From Parabacteroides goldsteinii DSM 19448 = WAL 12034 (GTDB lineage Bacteria; Bacteroidota; Bacteroidia; Bacteroidales; Tannerellaceae), in the NCBI RefSeq assembly GCF_000969835.1, contig NZ_KQ033913.1:998194-1062193 (forward strand): a stretch of 64,000 bases of DNA, given 5' to 3'. Below are positions 25,342 to 34,531 of this stretch, in pieces. Numbering within the stretch: position 1 is the stretch's first letter; each line of letters opens with the position of its first letter. A program made the translations under genes and the position numbers. The notes beneath the pieces are model-generated. The model was not told the origin of the DNA and did no database searches. It saw nothing but the letters and a program-made list of their open reading frames with translations.

Positions 25342-26121
25342 ATGAGTAACGAAAATAAAACAATTCACGAATTCGATTTTAATTTAATCTGCGAATACTT
25401 TTTAAATACAGAACGCCAGGGGCCCGGAAGTCCAGAAGTGACTCTTAAAGCATTGGGCTTTATAGACAACCTTACCGATCAATCCCTTATCGCCGATTTG
25501 GGTTGTGGCACAGGTGGACAGACAATGGTATTGGCACAGCATGCACCGGGGCATATTACCGGTCTTGACTTTTTTCCGGGATTCATCGACAGGTTCAACA
25601 GTAATGCCAGAGGGCTGAATCTTCAGGATAGAGTGAAGGGAATCGTCGGTTTGATGGACAACCTTCCTTTCGGAGAGGAAGAGTTAGACCTGATCTGGTC
25701 GGAAGGAGCCATTTATAATATAGGCTTTGAACGCGGACTGAACGAATGGCGCAAATATCTGAAAACAGGAGGATATATCGCTGTTTCTGAAAGCGCCTGG
25801 TTTACTGAAGAACGTCCGGCAGAGATTCATGATTTCTGGATGGAAGCTTATCCGCAAATAGATACGATACCCAATCAGGTTGCCCTGATACAAAAGGCGG
25901 GGTATCTTCCTGTCGCTTCTTTTATTTTACCTGAAACTTGCTGGACAGACCATTATTTTGCACCGTTGGTTAAAGCCCGGGAAAAGTTTCTGGCCAAATA
26001 TCCGGGAAATAAAACTGCCAAAGAACTTGTCGCGATGTCACATCACGAAGAGGAGTTATACCGCAAGTATAAAGGGTTTTACGGCTATGTATTTTATATC
26101 GCTAAAAAGATAACGCTATGA
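25342..26121 (+). CDS. Class I SAM-dependent methyltransferase
   Basis: A 259-residue Rossmann-fold methyltransferase with motif [13 protein letters not shown], an acidic [10 protein letters not shown] second strand, and [15 protein letters not shown] as motif IV region. The ATG at 25342 ([14 protein letters not shown]) is preferred over 25285 because family members start with this segment. It overlaps rsgA by 4 bp (ATGA), so the two are translated together. The substrate is unknown; pairing with a ribosome-assembly GTPase could mean an RNA or ribosome-related target, but that is a guess. Confidence 0.8.
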   Translation: MSNENKTIHEFDFNLICEYFLNTERQGPGSPEVTLKALGFIDNLTDQSLIADLGCGTGGQTMVLAQHAPGHITGLDFFPGFIDRFNSNARGLNLQDRVKGIVGLMDNLPFGEEELDLIWSEGAIYNIGFERGLNEWRKYLKTGGYIAVSESAWFTEERPAEIHDFWMEAYPQIDTIPNQVALIQKAGYLPVASFILPETCWTDHYFAPLVKAREKFLAKYPGNKTAKELVAMSHHEEELYRKYKGFYGYVFYIAKKITL

Positions 26122-27173
26122 TTCGTTTAAATATGTATGGTTGGAACGACCGGTTGAACCAACTAAAACAAGAATCGGCTTATAATACATTGTCTCACGG
26201 ACGGATAGCCATCGTGCATCGTACCTGTTACGAGGTTATATCCGATAGCGGACTGTACCAATGCGAGTTGACGGGAAATATGATGTATGGGAAATCTGAC
26301 TTTGAACTGCCCTGTACAGGTGATTGGGTACTGTTTCAGCCATTCGACGATAGCAAAGGCATTATCGTCGGTATGTTGCCCCGTGAACGGACTTTATACC
26401 GCAAGAGAAATGGAACGGTAGCTGGAAAACAGGCAATTGCTTCGTATGTTGATAAGGCGTTTATCGTGCAGAGTCTCGATGATAATTTCAATATACGCAG
26501 GGTGGAACGTTTCATGGTTCAGATATTGGAAGAAAACATCCATCCCGTATTGATACTCAATAAGGCTGATTTACCTTTTGATAAACATGAGACAGAGGAA
26601 GCAATCAAGCATCTTACCCGTAGGATGCCGGTGTTTTTCACAAGTATCCATCACCCTGAAACGGTCTCCCGGTTACGGGATTCCATATCGGAAGGCGAAA
26701 CGGTTGTCTTTGTTGGTTCTTCGGGGGTAGGGAAGAGTTCTCTTGTTAATGCACTTTGTGAAAGGTCGGTGCTGCTGACGTCGGATATAAGCCAGTCCAC
26801 CGGAAAAGGACGGCATACTTCCACCCGGCGGGAAATGGTCTTGATGGACGGTTCAGGTGTTTTAATCGACACTCCGGGTATCCGTGAGTTTGGATTGACT
26901 GTAGATAATCCCGATTCATTAGCCGAAATGCTGGAAATCTCCAACTATGCAGAATCGTGCCGTTTCAAGGATTGCACACATACCAACGAACCCAGCTGTG
27001 CTGTTCTGGGAGCAGTCGCTGAAGGTTTGCTGGACATCAAAGTGTATGAAAGCTATCTGAAACTAAAGCGTGAAGCCTGGCATTTCTCCGCTTCCGAGCA
27101 TGAAAAACGTAAAAAGGAAAAATCCTTTACAAAGCTCGTGGAAGAAGTGAAGAGGCGCAAGGCTGATTCTTGA
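26118..27173 (+). CDS. rsgA: Ribosome small-subunit-dependent GTPase A (RsgA/YjeQ)
   Basis: A 351-residue GTPase that helps late maturation of the 30S subunit. The G motifs are circularly permuted as in the family: G4 LNKAD comes before G1 GSSGVGKSS and G3 DTPGIREFG. An N-terminal OB-fold and a C-terminal zinc knuckle ([14 protein letters not shown]) are present. Its start overlaps the methyltransferase stop. It ends just before a UUCG-type hairpin terminator. Bacteroidales often carry more than one RsgA-like protein, so this may be a paralogue. Confidence 0.9.
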   Translation: MIRLNMYGWNDRLNQLKQESAYNTLSHGRIAIVHRTCYEVISDSGLYQCELTGNMMYGKSDFELPCTGDWVLFQPFDDSKGIIVGMLPRERTLYRKRNGTVAGKQAIASYVDKAFIVQSLDDNFNIRRVERFMVQILEENIHPVLILNKADLPFDKHETEEAIKHLTRRMPVFFTSIHHPETVSRLRDSISEGETVVFVGSSGVGKSSLVNALCERSVLLTSDISQSTGKGRHTSTRREMVLMDGSGVLIDTPGIREFGLTVDNPDSLAEMLEISNYAESCRFKDCTHTNEPSCAVLGAVAEGLLDIKVYESYLKLKREAWHFSASEHEKRKKEKSFTKLVEEVKRRKADS

Positions 27174-27186
27174 TTTTATATTTATG

Positions 27187-27212
27187 GTGCAGGTGTCTTC
27201 GGATTCCTGCAC
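27187..27212 (+). terminator. Terminator after rsgA with a UUCG loop
   Basis: GTGCAGG (27187-27193) pairs with CCTGCAC (27206-27212). The inner stem closes on a C(TTCG)G tetraloop. A weak T-rich stretch (TGTATTTATTTG) follows. Confidence 0.6.
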
Positions 27213-27217
27213 TGTAT

Positions 27218-27430
27218 TTATTTGAATCGTCCATTTTGATAACAGTAGACACGATATTCATCACATTTCGTTTGGTCGCCATTAGTCCCAAGAAGTTCTT
27301 CCTGATTTATATCTAATGGATTCCGCAACTTTGGCAATATCTCTATTCTACTTCCAACTCCATAATTAACTATTCGAATTATATCATGCAAATATAGAGA
27401 AGATATATCCGGAAAGGTTGTCCAGTGTTG
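27218..27430 (-). pseudogene. Start-less gene remnant, 70 codons
   Basis: On the minus strand a frame of 70 codons runs from just after a TAG stop to a TAA stop with no usable start codon. It reads like true protein, for example FPDISSLYLHDIIRIVNYGV and GTNGDQTKCDEYRVYCYQNG, and the composition is not that of random sequence. I do not recognise the family. It fills most of the gap between rsgA and the AAA-ATPase gene and probably is the C-terminal end of a lost gene. Confidence 0.4.
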
Positions 27431-27542
27431 CTATCTTACATAAGACGTACAGTGTATAACCAATTAACCTATTCTTTTTTTTGTAAATGCCGATCTTTAT
27501 TGCGTACTTTGCGTAAAAGGTATTACTTCAATCAGATGAATT

Positions 27543-29093
27543 ATGGCAAAGCTTTATCCTATCGGTATACAGAATTTTGAGAGTCTTTGTCAGGACGGAT
27601 ATATCTATATTGACAAAACAGAACTGATTTATCAATTAGTGAAAACGGGTCGCTATTATTTATTGAGTCGTCCACGCCGTTTTGGGAAAAGCTTGCTTAT
27701 TTCTACCCTGGAAGCTTATTTTCTGGGGAAAAAGGAGTTATTTGAAGGGTTGGCTATCGAAAAGCTGGAAAAAGATTGGTTGGAATACCCTGTACTTCAC
27801 TTAGATTTGAATGCTGAAAAATTCGATAGTCCTGAATGTCTCGATGCTTTGTTAAGCAATCAGTTGACACAGTGGGAAGAACTTTATGGTCGTGGAAAAG
27901 ATGAAACAACACTTTCGCTTCGCTTTAAAGGAGTAATCCGAAGGGCAGCCAAACAGACCAGGCAACGTGTTGTAATTTTGATTGACGAATACGATAAGCC
28001 GATGTTACAGGCATTGGATAATGATGAACTGCAAGAGATATATCGTGATACTTTGAAAGCTTTTTATGGTGTGATGAAGAGTATGGACGGGGATATCAAG
28101 TTTGCTTTCTTAACAGGGGTAACCAAGTTTGGGAAAGTGAGTGTGTTCAGCGATCTGAATAATTTGGACGATATTTCGATGAAAGGACCTTTTGCTTCTA
28201 TTTGCGGCATTACAGAAGAGGAATTGCACGAATATTTTGATGAAGATATTAAAGCGCTTGCTTCATCTCTTTCCTTAACAAATGAAGAAGCTTGTACTGA
28301 ATTAAAAGGATGTTATGACGGTTATCATTTTGTGCCGAATGGTTCCGGTATGTATAATCCTTTCAGTTTACTTAATACCTTTAAGTATTTGCAGTTTGGT
28401 AGTTACTGGTTTGAAACAGGTACACCAACCTATCTGGTAAAATTGTTAAAACACTCTCATTATAACTTGTATAACATGGCGCATACGGAAACGGATGCCG
28501 ATGTTTTGAATAGCATTGACTCCACATCTGTTAACCCAATACCCGTGATTTATCAGAGTGGATATCTGACAATTAAAGGATATGATCGTGAATTTGGTAT
28601 TTATCGTCTGGGATTTCCTAATCGTGAAGTGGAGGAGGGCTTTATGAAATATTTGCTTCCTTTCTATGCCAATACGGATAAAGTCGATTCTTCTTTCCAT
28701 GTTCAGAAGTTTGTTCGTGAGATACGTTCCGGCGATTATGATTCCTTCTTCCGCCGTCTGCAAAGTTTTTTTGCCGATACTCCTTATGAGTTGGTTCGTG
28801 ATTTGGAGTTACATTATCAGAATGTTCTGTTTATTGTGTTCAAATTGATTGGTTTCTATGTAAAAGTAGAATACCATACTTCAGAAGGCCGTATCGACCT
28901 GGTATTGCAAACGGATCGTTTCATTTACTTGATGGAATTCAAACTGAACGGAACAGTAGACGAGGCTTTACGCCAGATCAATGAAAAAGGCTATGCACTT
29001 CCTTTTGCATCCGATCCCCGCCAATTATTTAAGATAGGAGTGAATTTCAGTGCAAAGACTCGCAATATAGAGGAGTGGAAAATAGAATTATGA
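27543..29093 (+). CDS. AAA-ATPase-like / PD-(D/E)XK nuclease protein (PF09820 + PDDEXK_9)
   Basis: A 516-residue protein of a family expanded in Bacteroidales. The N-terminal AAA-like domain begins YPIGIQNFESLCQDGYIYIDKT, and its P-loop region reads RPRRFGKSLLIST; ILIDEYDKPM is the Walker B. The C-terminal domain (about 420-510) has a PD-(D/E)XK pattern: EGRIDLVLQTDRFIYLMEFKLNGT, with Asp, Glu and Lys in place. The family has no firm function; a nuclease or phage-related role is proposed from domain content. It begins the accessory stretch and is a single gene. Confidence 0.85.
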   Translation: MAKLYPIGIQNFESLCQDGYIYIDKTELIYQLVKTGRYYLLSRPRRFGKSLLISTLEAYFLGKKELFEGLAIEKLEKDWLEYPVLHLDLNAEKFDSPECLDALLSNQLTQWEELYGRGKDETTLSLRFKGVIRRAAKQTRQRVVILIDEYDKPMLQALDNDELQEIYRDTLKAFYGVMKSMDGDIKFAFLTGVTKFGKVSVFSDLNNLDDISMKGPFASICGITEEELHEYFDEDIKALASSLSLTNEEACTELKGCYDGYHFVPNGSGMYNPFSLLNTFKYLQFGSYWFETGTPTYLVKLLKHSHYNLYNMAHTETDADVLNSIDSTSVNPIPVIYQSGYLTIKGYDREFGIYRLGFPNREVEEGFMKYLLPFYANTDKVDSSFHVQKFVREIRSGDYDSFFRRLQSFFADTPYELVRDLELHYQNVLFIVFKLIGFYVKVEYHTSEGRIDLVLQTDRFIYLMEFKLNGTVDEALRQINEKGYALPFASDPRQLFKIGVNFSAKTRNIEEWKIEL

Positions 29094-29263
29094 GCATAAT
29101 GAATTTTTTGTACTCGAAATTCTCTTTTATAACAATAATTACTAACTACTTATAGAAGCAAATTCATACTGTTGTGGCAGAGTTTGGACTGTTTTTTTTT
29201 GATTTTACATCAAAAAACAAGAATAATGATGTATTTTTGTGTAAATTACTAAAAAGATAAGAC

Positions 29264-29593
29264 ATGATACATAAATATGGTGTAACCCCTCTTGCTGTAT
29301 CTTATACAGATGAAGAGTTAAAGAACAAGATTTCTAAGTACATTGATTTATCAGACAATGGAATTACCTATAAACGACTGTGTAATTATATTCTTAATGA
29401 AGCGAAAAAGGAGGGTAAATTGGAAAAAGAGGCAAATACTGAATATAGTGAAATAGAAATGTTGCCTAGTGATGCTACCAAAATTAGCAAAATACTATGG
29501 CAGAAAATCTGGAACAAAGAAATATTTATAGACTTCAATAAAAATCCATACAGCAGTAATTACCCTAATGATACAATTTTTGTGAAATACTGA
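29264..29593 (+). CDS. Hypothetical protein, 109 residues, AT-rich
   Basis: I do not recognise the family. It is lysine- and glutamate-rich and soluble (LSDNGITYKRLCNYILNEAKKEGKLEKEA), with no signal peptide. A TATTTTTG -7 box is at 29232-29239, 25 bp before the ATG. Like the ParB-like/methylase pair that follows, it is clearly AT-richer than the chromosome around it, so it may have arrived with them. It is separated from that pair by 295 bp that hold only a -7 box (29844-29851). Confidence 0.55.
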   Translation: MIHKYGVTPLAVSYTDEELKNKISKYIDLSDNGITYKRLCNYILNEAKKEGKLEKEANTEYSEIEMLPSDATKISKILWQKIWNKEIFIDFNKNPYSSNYPNDTIFVKY

Positions 29594-29888
29594 TTAGTAT
29601 AGGCTCTATAAGAAGTTACTGTATATAGATGTGAATAATTATTATCGAATGTTTAAACATAATTGGGAATAAACAAAATAATCTAATTCTACATATACCA
29701 TAAAAGCAATATTATGTCAAAACTGCTAATATGTAGAATATAGTTTCCTGTACTCTACAATTGAAAGGTCATCTCAAAGTGAGTATTAAATATATCTTAT
29801 AGAAAAACTTGCAATTGGAATTCTTTTATCCATTTTAATTTTATATTTTTGCATAGTAAACTGAAACGATAATTAACAACAAGCAGTT

Positions 29889-31454
29889 ATGTATATAGAT
29901 TATTCAATTTGGGAAACATACGAGTACAAAGTAAGTACTTTGCAACTTGATTTAAATAATCCTAGAATTAGGTATATGGAGGATAGTTTAAACCAAACTC
30001 AAGTATTGAAAATCTTATTAGAAAAAGAAAAAGTTTATGAATTAGCAAAAAAAATATCAGAAGAAGGCTATTTTGTAGGCGAAGAACCTATTATCTGTAT
30101 AGAAAATGGAAAGAAAGTTGTACTTGAAGGAAACCGTCGGGTAGCATCTTTAAAGCTGTTGCAAAATCCTAAAAAGTATTTATCTGCTGCAAAAGCTAAA
30201 ATTTTATTGCAAAATATCATCAAAAACAACATACCAATAGATGATTATAAGATTCGTTGCTTTATTGCACCAAATAGATTGTTGGCCAATCCAATAATTT
30301 ATGAACGTCATAAAGGGGATGCTGTACAGAAATGGAAAACTGGAAATCAATATTCTTTTATAGCTGAAATGTATGGGAAAGATGGATTGTCAATTGAAGA
30401 TATCTGTACTGTTTTAAATGAGACAAGGGCAAAAATTTTAAAACCATTAAAAGCATACAATCTATTTTTGGAAGGTAAAGAGATTTTAGAAAAAGAAGAA
30501 GGCCTTTTTATAGATGTTACAAACTTTGACATAACTAATTTGGAGCGTTTTTATGCACTAGATGAAGTGAAATTGTTTTTAGGTATTGATTTTGATAATA
30601 ATAATGGTGAATTAATTATCAAACTTCCACAAGAAGAATTTGAAAAGAGAATTATTGTAACTTTCAAATCTTTGTTAGATGCAGAACGTTTTTCTCGTGA
30701 ATATAATACAACAGAAGATCTGAAAAGTCTATTGGAAAAATTAAAAAAAGAACCTAATATTGATTTGAGTGTTGTTCCAGAAAATGAAAAAAATAAAAGT
30801 CGATCATCTGAAAATAGAAAAGATCTGGAAGATGAGAAAAATAAAACAAATACAAGGAAGAAAAAAACAAATAAAAATGGGTATTTAAATTTTATTATTC
30901 CTAGAGATAGAGAGATTATTTTTGATAATGAAAAATTGGATGCTCTTTTTGGAGAGTTAAAAGCATTGCCTATTGATAAAAAATATTCGTTTGCAGTTCT
31001 TTTGCGTGCATATTTGGAGCAATCACTCTACTTTTTTTTAAAAGAGAATAAATTATTAGGTGAACTTTCTGTTAAAATAGGAGAGGAAAGTAAGAAAGCT
31101 AGCCAGAAGAAAGTTTCAAATTTAATCAAATATATAAAAGATATTCATCATATAAAGGATGATATTGATATGGATATATGTATGAATATTTTAAAATTCT
31201 CTATGGATAAAGAATTTGTAGATACATCACTAAAAGGTATGTTGGATTTTGTTCTAAAAAATAAAATAGTTAATGAAATTGATCCAAATACATATAAAAA
31301 TTTGAAAGATTATATTGAACGGATAAAAATGGGATTAGATTTAGCTATCCACAATTTAGAAACAATAGTAGATCCAGAGCACAATAAAAGAGCATGGAAA
31401 CATCTTGAACCTCTATTTATGTACCTCAGTGAAAACATTAATAATAAAGACTAA
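29889..31454 (+). CDS. ParB-like domain protein with large helical C-terminus, coupled to a DNA adenine methylase
   Basis: A 521-residue protein. Residues 15-130 form a ParB/Srx-like domain: LQLDLNNPRIRY, then ISEEGYFVGEEPIICIENGKKVVLEGNRRVASLKLL, where EGNRRVASL replaces the GERRxRA box. Residues 130-300 hold helices that could be a helix-turn-helix. A low-complexity K/N/E-rich linker (about 300-335) leads to a C-terminal helical domain (FAVLLRAYLEQSLYFFLKENK) that recalls effector or HEPN-like folds, but I cannot name it. The stop overlaps the methylase start (TAATG), so the two are co-translated. The very low GC fits horizontal transfer. Plasmid partition is unlikely because there is no ParA. 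Confidence 0.75.
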   Translation: MYIDYSIWETYEYKVSTLQLDLNNPRIRYMEDSLNQTQVLKILLEKEKVYELAKKISEEGYFVGEEPIICIENGKKVVLEGNRRVASLKLLQNPKKYLSAAKAKILLQNIIKNNIPIDDYKIRCFIAPNRLLANPIIYERHKGDAVQKWKTGNQYSFIAEMYGKDGLSIEDICTVLNETRAKILKPLKAYNLFLEGKEILEKEEGLFIDVTNFDITNLERFYALDEVKLFLGIDFDNNNGELIIKLPQEEFEKRIIVTFKSLLDAERFSREYNTTEDLKSLLEKLKKEPNIDLSVVPENEKNKSRSSENRKDLEDEKNKTNTRKKKTNKNGYLNFIIPRDREIIFDNEKLDALFGELKALPIDKKYSFAVLLRAYLEQSLYFFLKENKLLGELSVKIGEESKKASQKKVSNLIKYIKDIHHIKDDIDMDICMNILKFSMDKEFVDTSLKGMLDFVLKNKIVNEIDPNTYKNLKDYIERIKMGLDLAIHNLETIVDPEHNKRAWKHLEPLFMYLSENINNKD

Positions 31455-32353
31455 TGCATTATTCACCACTTAGATATCCAGGAGGAAAGAATAAATTATC
31501 TGCTTTTATTGCAAATATTTGTGTTGAGAATAGAATTACAGGGCATTATGTTGAACCGTATTCTGGTGGAGCATCTGTTGCGCTATTTTTACTTTTAGAA
31601 GGATTCGTTGATGAAATAACAATCAATGATAAAGATAGATCAATTTATGCATTTTGGTATTCTGTTTTAAGAAAAACTGACGAATTATGTGAGAAAATAT
31701 TAAATACAGAGATAACAATTGAGGAATGGAAAAGACAGAAAGAAATACAATCATTAAAAAAAACAGCGGGTTTGTTAGAACTTGGATTTTCTACGTTTTT
31801 CCTTAATAGAACAAATCGTTCGGGCATTATAAATGCAGGGGTTATTGGAGGCATAAATCAAGAAGGTGATTACCCTCTTGATTGTAGATTCAACAAAGAA
31901 GAACTTATAATGCGAATAAAAAGAATAGCAGCAAGAAAAAGAAATATTCATTTATATAAAAAAGATGCATTAAAATTAGTGGATAAGATACAACAAGAGG
32001 CTACAAATAATAATGTTATATTTTATTTTGATCCACCTTACTTTTATAAAGCAAGCTCACTATACTTGAATCATTATAAATACTCAGATCACAAAATTGT
32101 TAGTGACAAAATAAAAAGTATAAGAGATTTGCATTGGATAGTTTCATATGATAATGTCTCGGAAATAAAAGATTTATATCAAGAATGTAGAACAAAAGAA
32201 TATTCTTTTAATCATAGTGCGCATACAGCAAGAGAAGGTAAGGAAATACTATTTTTTAGTCCTAATTTAGAAAATGTAAATCTTAAAAATAATCCTATAC
32301 ATTATAAGGTACAGCGAAATGAAACTGAAACTATAATTACGTATAGAGAATAG
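31454..32353 (+). CDS. D12-class (Dam-type) N6-adenine DNA methyltransferase
   Basis: A 299-residue methylase that adds a methyl group to adenine N6 in DNA. The SAM-binding motif is LRYPGGKNKLSAFI at the N-terminus, VEPYSGGASVALFL follows, and the catalytic motif IV is FYFDPPYF. The length is normal for the class. No restriction endonuclease is visible, so it is either an orphan methylase or the modifying partner of the ParB-like protein to which it is coupled by a one-base overlap. The recognition site cannot be predicted. AT-rich like its partner. Confidence 0.88.
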   Translation: MHYSPLRYPGGKNKLSAFIANICVENRITGHYVEPYSGGASVALFLLLEGFVDEITINDKDRSIYAFWYSVLRKTDELCEKILNTEITIEEWKRQKEIQSLKKTAGLLELGFSTFFLNRTNRSGIINAGVIGGINQEGDYPLDCRFNKEELIMRIKRIAARKRNIHLYKKDALKLVDKIQQEATNNNVIFYFDPPYFYKASSLYLNHYKYSDHKIVSDKIKSIRDLHWIVSYDNVSEIKDLYQECRTKEYSFNHSAHTAREGKEILFFSPNLENVNLKNNPIHYKVQRNETETIITYRE

Positions 32354-32934
32354 TTTATTCAACTAAAATAGCTCTCTTTTTAAAGCAACTATCTTTACTC
32401 TTAGTCTTTTTCATGTACAAATAACCACAAAAGTACATAGAAAATCAATGGACTAAATTATGGGATATATTTTAAATGAAAGAATGTAAAATTTAAAATA
32501 TCAATCTAGAAACTCTATAGGAAAATCTCTGGTTGATCGCATAAGAACAAAATGAAACAAAGTTTATATCTAAGTTTTGCCTAGAAAGCTCCAATTATCA
32601 CTTGTTTTATTTTGACATTCTGCCAATCTAACCATTGTCTCCCCACTCTGTACATAAGCAAGGAATAGATAAAGCGCATTTACCCCCTCAATCCGAACTT
32701 CAGCAATAACGGATTGAGGGGATTTTCTTTTTTGTGGAGACATTTGGTCGAGTGAAAATACATTCATCGCAATGCTTTCAGCGTAAGTGACACTGATCAA
32801 GCAAAACCTGCAACAATCTGTCAATCGAAAATGATCTGTCAAAAACAAGCTTATAGCTTTAAGGAAGCAATATGAACCCTGTTTCAGGAGTAATACTGAA
32901 GAAAATTTCATCCTTTTTCGATTTGTTAAAAAAA
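32354..32934. other. Intergenic stretch after the methylase gene
   Basis: No gene is supported here. A weak minus-strand ORF at 32570-32938 runs through the strong hairpin at 32684-32721 and has no family resemblance. The stretch contains a minus-oriented CAAAAGTA (TACTTTTG) near 32434 with no gene to serve. Confidence 0.4.
32684..32721 (+). terminator. Strong hairpin with T-run
   Basis: CCCCTCAATCCG (32684-32695) pairs perfectly with CGGATTGAGGGG (32710-32721), followed by ATTTTCTTTTTT. It may end transcripts from the ParB-like/methylase cassette, although it lies 330 bp past the stop. Confidence 0.7.
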
Positions 32935-33034
32935 TCATTGTAATGACTTGTCCGGGTCATTGTGATGAGTGTATGGAGTCATTGTGATGACTTGGTTGGG
33001 GCATTACGATGACTGGGACAAATCATCACAATGA
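32935..33034. repeat. Five palindromic repeats at an exact 22-bp period
   Basis: Copies start at 32935, 32957, 32979, 33001 and 33023. The first three read TCATTGTAATGA or TCATTGTGATGA; the fourth is GCATTACGATGA; the last is TCATCACAATGA, which is the reverse complement of TCATTGTGATGA. Copies one, three and four continue with ACT or ACTTG. A 22-bp period is about two helical turns, so bound protein would sit on one face of the DNA. The array lies 180 bp upstream of the second recombinase gene. Confidence 0.85.
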
Positions 33035-33212
33035 ATTTCTCAGATAGCCAATGTGAAGTATAAAAAACAGTATGATGAGTCACTTTTTTTCTCTAAAACA
33101 GCTTTTTTCTTTAAAATGATTGTTATTTACAGTCGTGAAAATCCAACATTTAGTAAGCCCTGAATGTTTATCTTTATCTTTTTGATTAATAACGATAAAG
33201 AAGGAAAAAGTT

Positions 33213-34133
33213 ATGAGAAATAAAGATTTTTGCAGGCTGATGCTCGAGCAGGAAAAGCAGAAGCGCAGTAATGGGGATGAAAGCACGGCCGATCTGTATC
33301 GTGCTACCCGAAATCATTTTGCAGCATTCATTCGTGAGAGAGGAAAGAGCAGATTGTTGGGAGATGTGACGCAGGATGTTGTGCAGGAGTTTATTCGGTA
33401 TCTGAAAGGAAAGAAACTGCGTGTAAATTCGGTGAATAGTTATATTAGTAATCTACGGGCGATGTACAACCGTGCTTGCCGGGGTTGGAAAGGGCGGCTT
33501 GAGGAACGGCCGTTCGAGGGGATGCAGTTGCAACGGGAGGAGACCGTTAAACGGGCTGTTCCGGTGGAAGTGATTAAGCAGATGGCTGCACTCGATCTGG
33601 AAGAAGAACCGGAGAAAAAGCTGGCGGTGGATATGGCCCTGTTTTCTTTTTTGGCTTGCGGTATGCCTTTTGCGGATATCGTTCGTTTAGGAGGGGAGAA
33701 CCTGGTTGAAGAAGGAAAAGTATTGTCGTATCGCCGGCAAAAAACAGGTGCACTGATCGAGATGGAAGTTTCGGAGCCTATGCAGTTACTGATTAATCGT
33801 TACAGGCGGGCGGATTCCAAATATCTTTTTCCAGTGTTACAGGAGGGGGCTACGCATGAACAGTATAAACAATGTCTGGCACAGGAAAATCAATATCTGG
33901 CAGATGTGCAGGTCTTATTGGGTTTATCTGCAAAGTTGACGACCTATGTTTTTCGCCATAGCTGGGCATCTGCGGCTTATCATCTGGGGATACCGATTGC
34001 TATCATCAGCCAAGCCCTGGGGCATTCTTCCGAGAAAATGACTCGCATTTACTTGTCTGCATTTGATGCAGGTAAGGTAGGAGAAGCAAATAAAAGGGTT
34101 TCTGAAGGTGTGAAGGAACTGATGGCTGCATAA
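33213..34133 (+). CDS. Tyrosine site-specific recombinase next to invertible segment 2
   Basis: A 306-residue recombinase without the extra arm domain of the one at 9608-10834. The core-binding domain (about 20-110) has LYRATRNHFAAFIRERGKSRLLGDVT. The catalytic domain includes CGMPFADIVRL, where the first Arg of the family is absent as in the other recombinase, then YRRQKTGALIEME (Lys), YVFRHSWASAA (HxxR position as YxxR) and LGHSSEKMTRIYLSAF (His and tyrosine nucleophile). It ends 5 bp before the left inverted repeat of the second invertible segment, which is its likely substrate. The upstream 22-bp array may carry its control sites. Confidence 0.88.
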   Translation: MRNKDFCRLMLEQEKQKRSNGDESTADLYRATRNHFAAFIRERGKSRLLGDVTQDVVQEFIRYLKGKKLRVNSVNSYISNLRAMYNRACRGWKGRLEERPFEGMQLQREETVKRAVPVEVIKQMAALDLEEEPEKKLAVDMALFSFLACGMPFADIVRLGGENLVEEGKVLSYRRQKTGALIEMEVSEPMQLLINRYRRADSKYLFPVLQEGATHEQYKQCLAQENQYLADVQVLLGLSAKLTTYVFRHSWASAAYHLGIPIAIISQALGHSSEKMTRIYLSAFDAGKVGEANKRVSEGVKELMAA

Positions 34134-34138
34134 ATTAT

Positions 34139-34157
34139 CCTTATTTATATAATAAGG
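34139..34157 (+). repeat. Left 19-bp inverted repeat of invertible segment 2
   Basis: Exact reverse complement of 34532-34550. Each copy is a near palindrome, CCTTATT-TATAT-AATAAGG. It starts 5 bp after the recombinase stop. Confidence 0.92.
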
Positions 34158-34231
34158 TAATTCCCTCTCTTTTTGTTTCATATCCAAGCCTTTACAACTT
34201 GTGGATTTCGCAAAAGAGTTTGAATGCTCTG

Positions 34232-34263
34232 CAAACATAGGAAGAATCTTATGGAAAAACAAA
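34232..34263 (-). promoter_or_regulatory. Promoter inside invertible segment 2 (-33 TTTG, -7 TATGTTTG)
   Basis: The plus strand reads CAAACATA at 34232-34239 and CAAA at 34260-34263 with a 20-bp gap, an exact minus-strand consensus. In this orientation it reads toward the 3' end of the recombinase gene. Confidence 0.78.
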
Positions 34264-34531
34264 GCTTTTGGGTAAAATCCTAAAAAAAACATATAGAATT
34301 TGTATTAATTAACCTAGTTTCCTGCTTGTGACCTTTAAATCATAATTTTCAAAGAATAAGACATAAGGCGGGTGAAGACTGCTGTCTTATTAATATCCGT
34401 TTGAAAAAAACTGTTATCATTTTTACATGTTTTTATTCCACAAAATATTGAAATAAGACATCAATCCAAAATATCCCAGAGACAAAACTCATTAAATTCC
34501 TCTCAAAATCGAGGTGCTTTTTATCTTTTCC

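Noticed and set aside
29889..31454. Plasmid-partition ParB gene
   Set aside because: There is no ParA or parS-like repeat nearby, and the C-terminal part and methylase partner do not fit.
32570..32938. Minus-strand gene of 122 codons
   Set aside because: It crosses a perfect 12-bp hairpin terminator, has no promoter and no family-like sequence.
32935..33034. CRISPR array
   Set aside because: The unit is 22 bp in all with 10-bp or shorter variable parts, one copy is inverted, and there are no cas genes.
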